Source: Hyperoplus lanceolatus (taxonomy: Eukaryota > Chordata > Actinopteri > Uranoscopiformes > Ammodytidae). From it: DNA of 64,000 nt. The stretch spans positions 8,477,501-8,541,500 of the forward strand of contig CM049410.1 of the NCBI GenBank assembly GCA_026929865.2, read 5' to 3'. The notes beneath the pieces were generated by a model. That model searched no databases. It was not told where the DNA came from and saw only the letters and a list, made by a program, of their open reading frames with translations. Positions 62,735 to 64,000 of this stretch are shown here, one piece after another (within the stretch, counting starts at the first letter, position 1; each line of letters opens with the position of its first letter). A program made the position numbers and the translations under genes.

Positions 62735-64000
62735 CTGCACACACACACAAACACACACACATGCAAGTAAGATACAGCAGGGGCAAGTTCATGCTTTTCC
62801 TCCACTAAGTGAATAGAAATCTCCAAGACTCCGGCAAGCTCTCTTTCTCTATCAGACACACACACACGCACACACGCACACGCACACACAGAAACGCACA
62901 AGGATACAATGCACAAGGAAAAATTGCAACACAAAGAAACAAGTGACAGCCGTGACTTCTGATGAAAAGCTTCTGCCAGTTGAGGAGAAGGAAGTGAGCA
63001 GAAATGTAAATGTCTCAAAATCATAAGAAAAGCAAGAAAAAGAAAATGTCTGCAGTGAAAAGGAAGCATCTGAAAGAATATATATATATATATATTTTCA
63101 TTTATGTGATATAATTTCAACTCATTATTCCTTTCATAAGTAAAAATGCTCATACTTAAATACAAATTAAGTGAATACAAAAAAACTATACTGTGAAGAC
63201 TTATTTTGAACTACAGTGCATCATACTGTCATCGTCTCTGTTGTTTTGTTTCTGTGTATTTTAGTGGTAGTTGTTGTAGACTCACAAGACCGTAACAAAC
63301 ATAGGCTACACGAACAATCACAAGCACACACATAGGTACACTCGCACACACACACGCTCGCTCACTACCACACTTGTTTGTAAAACTCATGGATTGTATG
63401 CAGATGCGATATAAACATACAGTAGAAGTGGCCAGGATTCTTCAACATATCACACATAACAAAACCCTTTTTAGGTCAGCTCAGCTCTGATTCATTCAGC
63501 ATGCACGGCACTGGAGTGTCAGTACATAATACAAATAATTCATATATGCTGTAAATTATTTGTATGTAGGTGAAACATGGCAGAGAGCACCAGTCTAGGT
63601 CCTCAGAACAGGCAGCAGCAACAGTAGTGAATGGTAATGGCAGGGTCAGAAGGTTGTGTGGATATAGTGAACTTATTCTTCTATTCTTTAGCGCCATTTT
63701 GTAATTGAGACTTAACTCTGACTGTTGATGAATGTATGTTTTAGAAACTTGTGTGGTGCATTTACGTAAAAAAAAATGTATTTTTACAATGTGAACGTTT
63801 TTTTATACAAAAAAAAAGATCAGGTTAAAGGTGCTATCCACTAATTTAGCACAGCATGTCCATTAAGCTTTGGGGCTCACGGGAGACAGATTTAAAAAAG
63901 TCTGGTCGGAATCAAAGTAGCAGAGGCTGAGTGATTCTGACGTTTACACCCAATTATGGGTCAAGCTGGGTCAATGGATCCTACATTTCCCATAATGCAG
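62735..64000 (-). other. caskin1: caskin1 intron reaching the window edge
   Basis: No further exon is recognisable. A (CA)-rich run lies directly upstream of the exon at 62734. The last 180 bp resemble a dispersed repeat ending 'tggatcctacatttcccataatgcag'; an inverted relative of that end lies at about 54430-54460. Confidence 0.6.

Overview
The window reads as teleost fish DNA. It has typical fish retroelements (a Rex3/RTE-like LINE and an L2-like LINE), many non-autonomous DNA transposons, very dense (GT)n, (TA)n and (GATA)n microsatellites, and multi-exon vertebrate genes with GT-AG introns. No prokaryotic or viral gene organisation is visible. I assembled the gene models by hand from splice sites, reading-frame phase and remembered protein families; no database search was run.

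Three protein-coding genes are supported. (1) gng13, the G-protein gamma-13 subunit, lies on the minus strand. Its two coding exons (6285-6382 and 4503-4608) give a complete 67-residue protein, and a likely non-coding first exon lies near 14.35-14.64 kb. (2) traf7 lies on the plus strand with all coding exons present. Twenty exons between 32112 and 49220 keep frame throughout and give 654 residues: RING, TRAF-type zinc fingers, coiled coil and WD40 propeller. Its CpG-rich promoter lies at about 30.2-30.46 kb. (3) caskin1 lies on the minus strand and is cut by the right window edge. Nine 3' coding exons (62734 down to 56137) encode part of SAM1, SAM2, the proline-rich region and the conserved C-terminus. 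traf7 and caskin1 converge tail to tail, as TRAF7 and CASKIN1 do on human 16p13.3, which also carries GNG13.

Layout: 0-4.5 kb, non-coding DNA with a hAT-like element. 4.5-14.6 kb, gng13 and its inferred long first intron, which holds a local tandem duplication with (GT)n arrays. 14.7-30.2 kb, intergenic: a 5'-truncated Rex3/RTE-like LINE with target-site duplication, a triplicated tRNA-Glu cluster (two intact copies, one decayed), MULE-like MITEs and other dispersed repeats. 30.2-51.3 kb, traf7, whose introns carry a Harbinger-like MITE, several hAT-like elements and an L2-like LINE. 51.3-56.1 kb, the convergent interval and probable caskin1 3' UTR, with a near-perfect palindromic MITE. 56.1-62.7 kb, caskin1 exons. 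62.7-64 kb, a caskin1 intron.

The three genes do not form a pathway: a G-gamma signalling subunit, an E3-ligase/MAPK scaffold and a synaptic scaffold. I found no convincing new biological system. The most notable signals are repeat-driven: transposons abutting traf7 splice sites, (TG)n tracts forming splice acceptors, tRNA-Glu copy decay, and long near-perfect palindromes.
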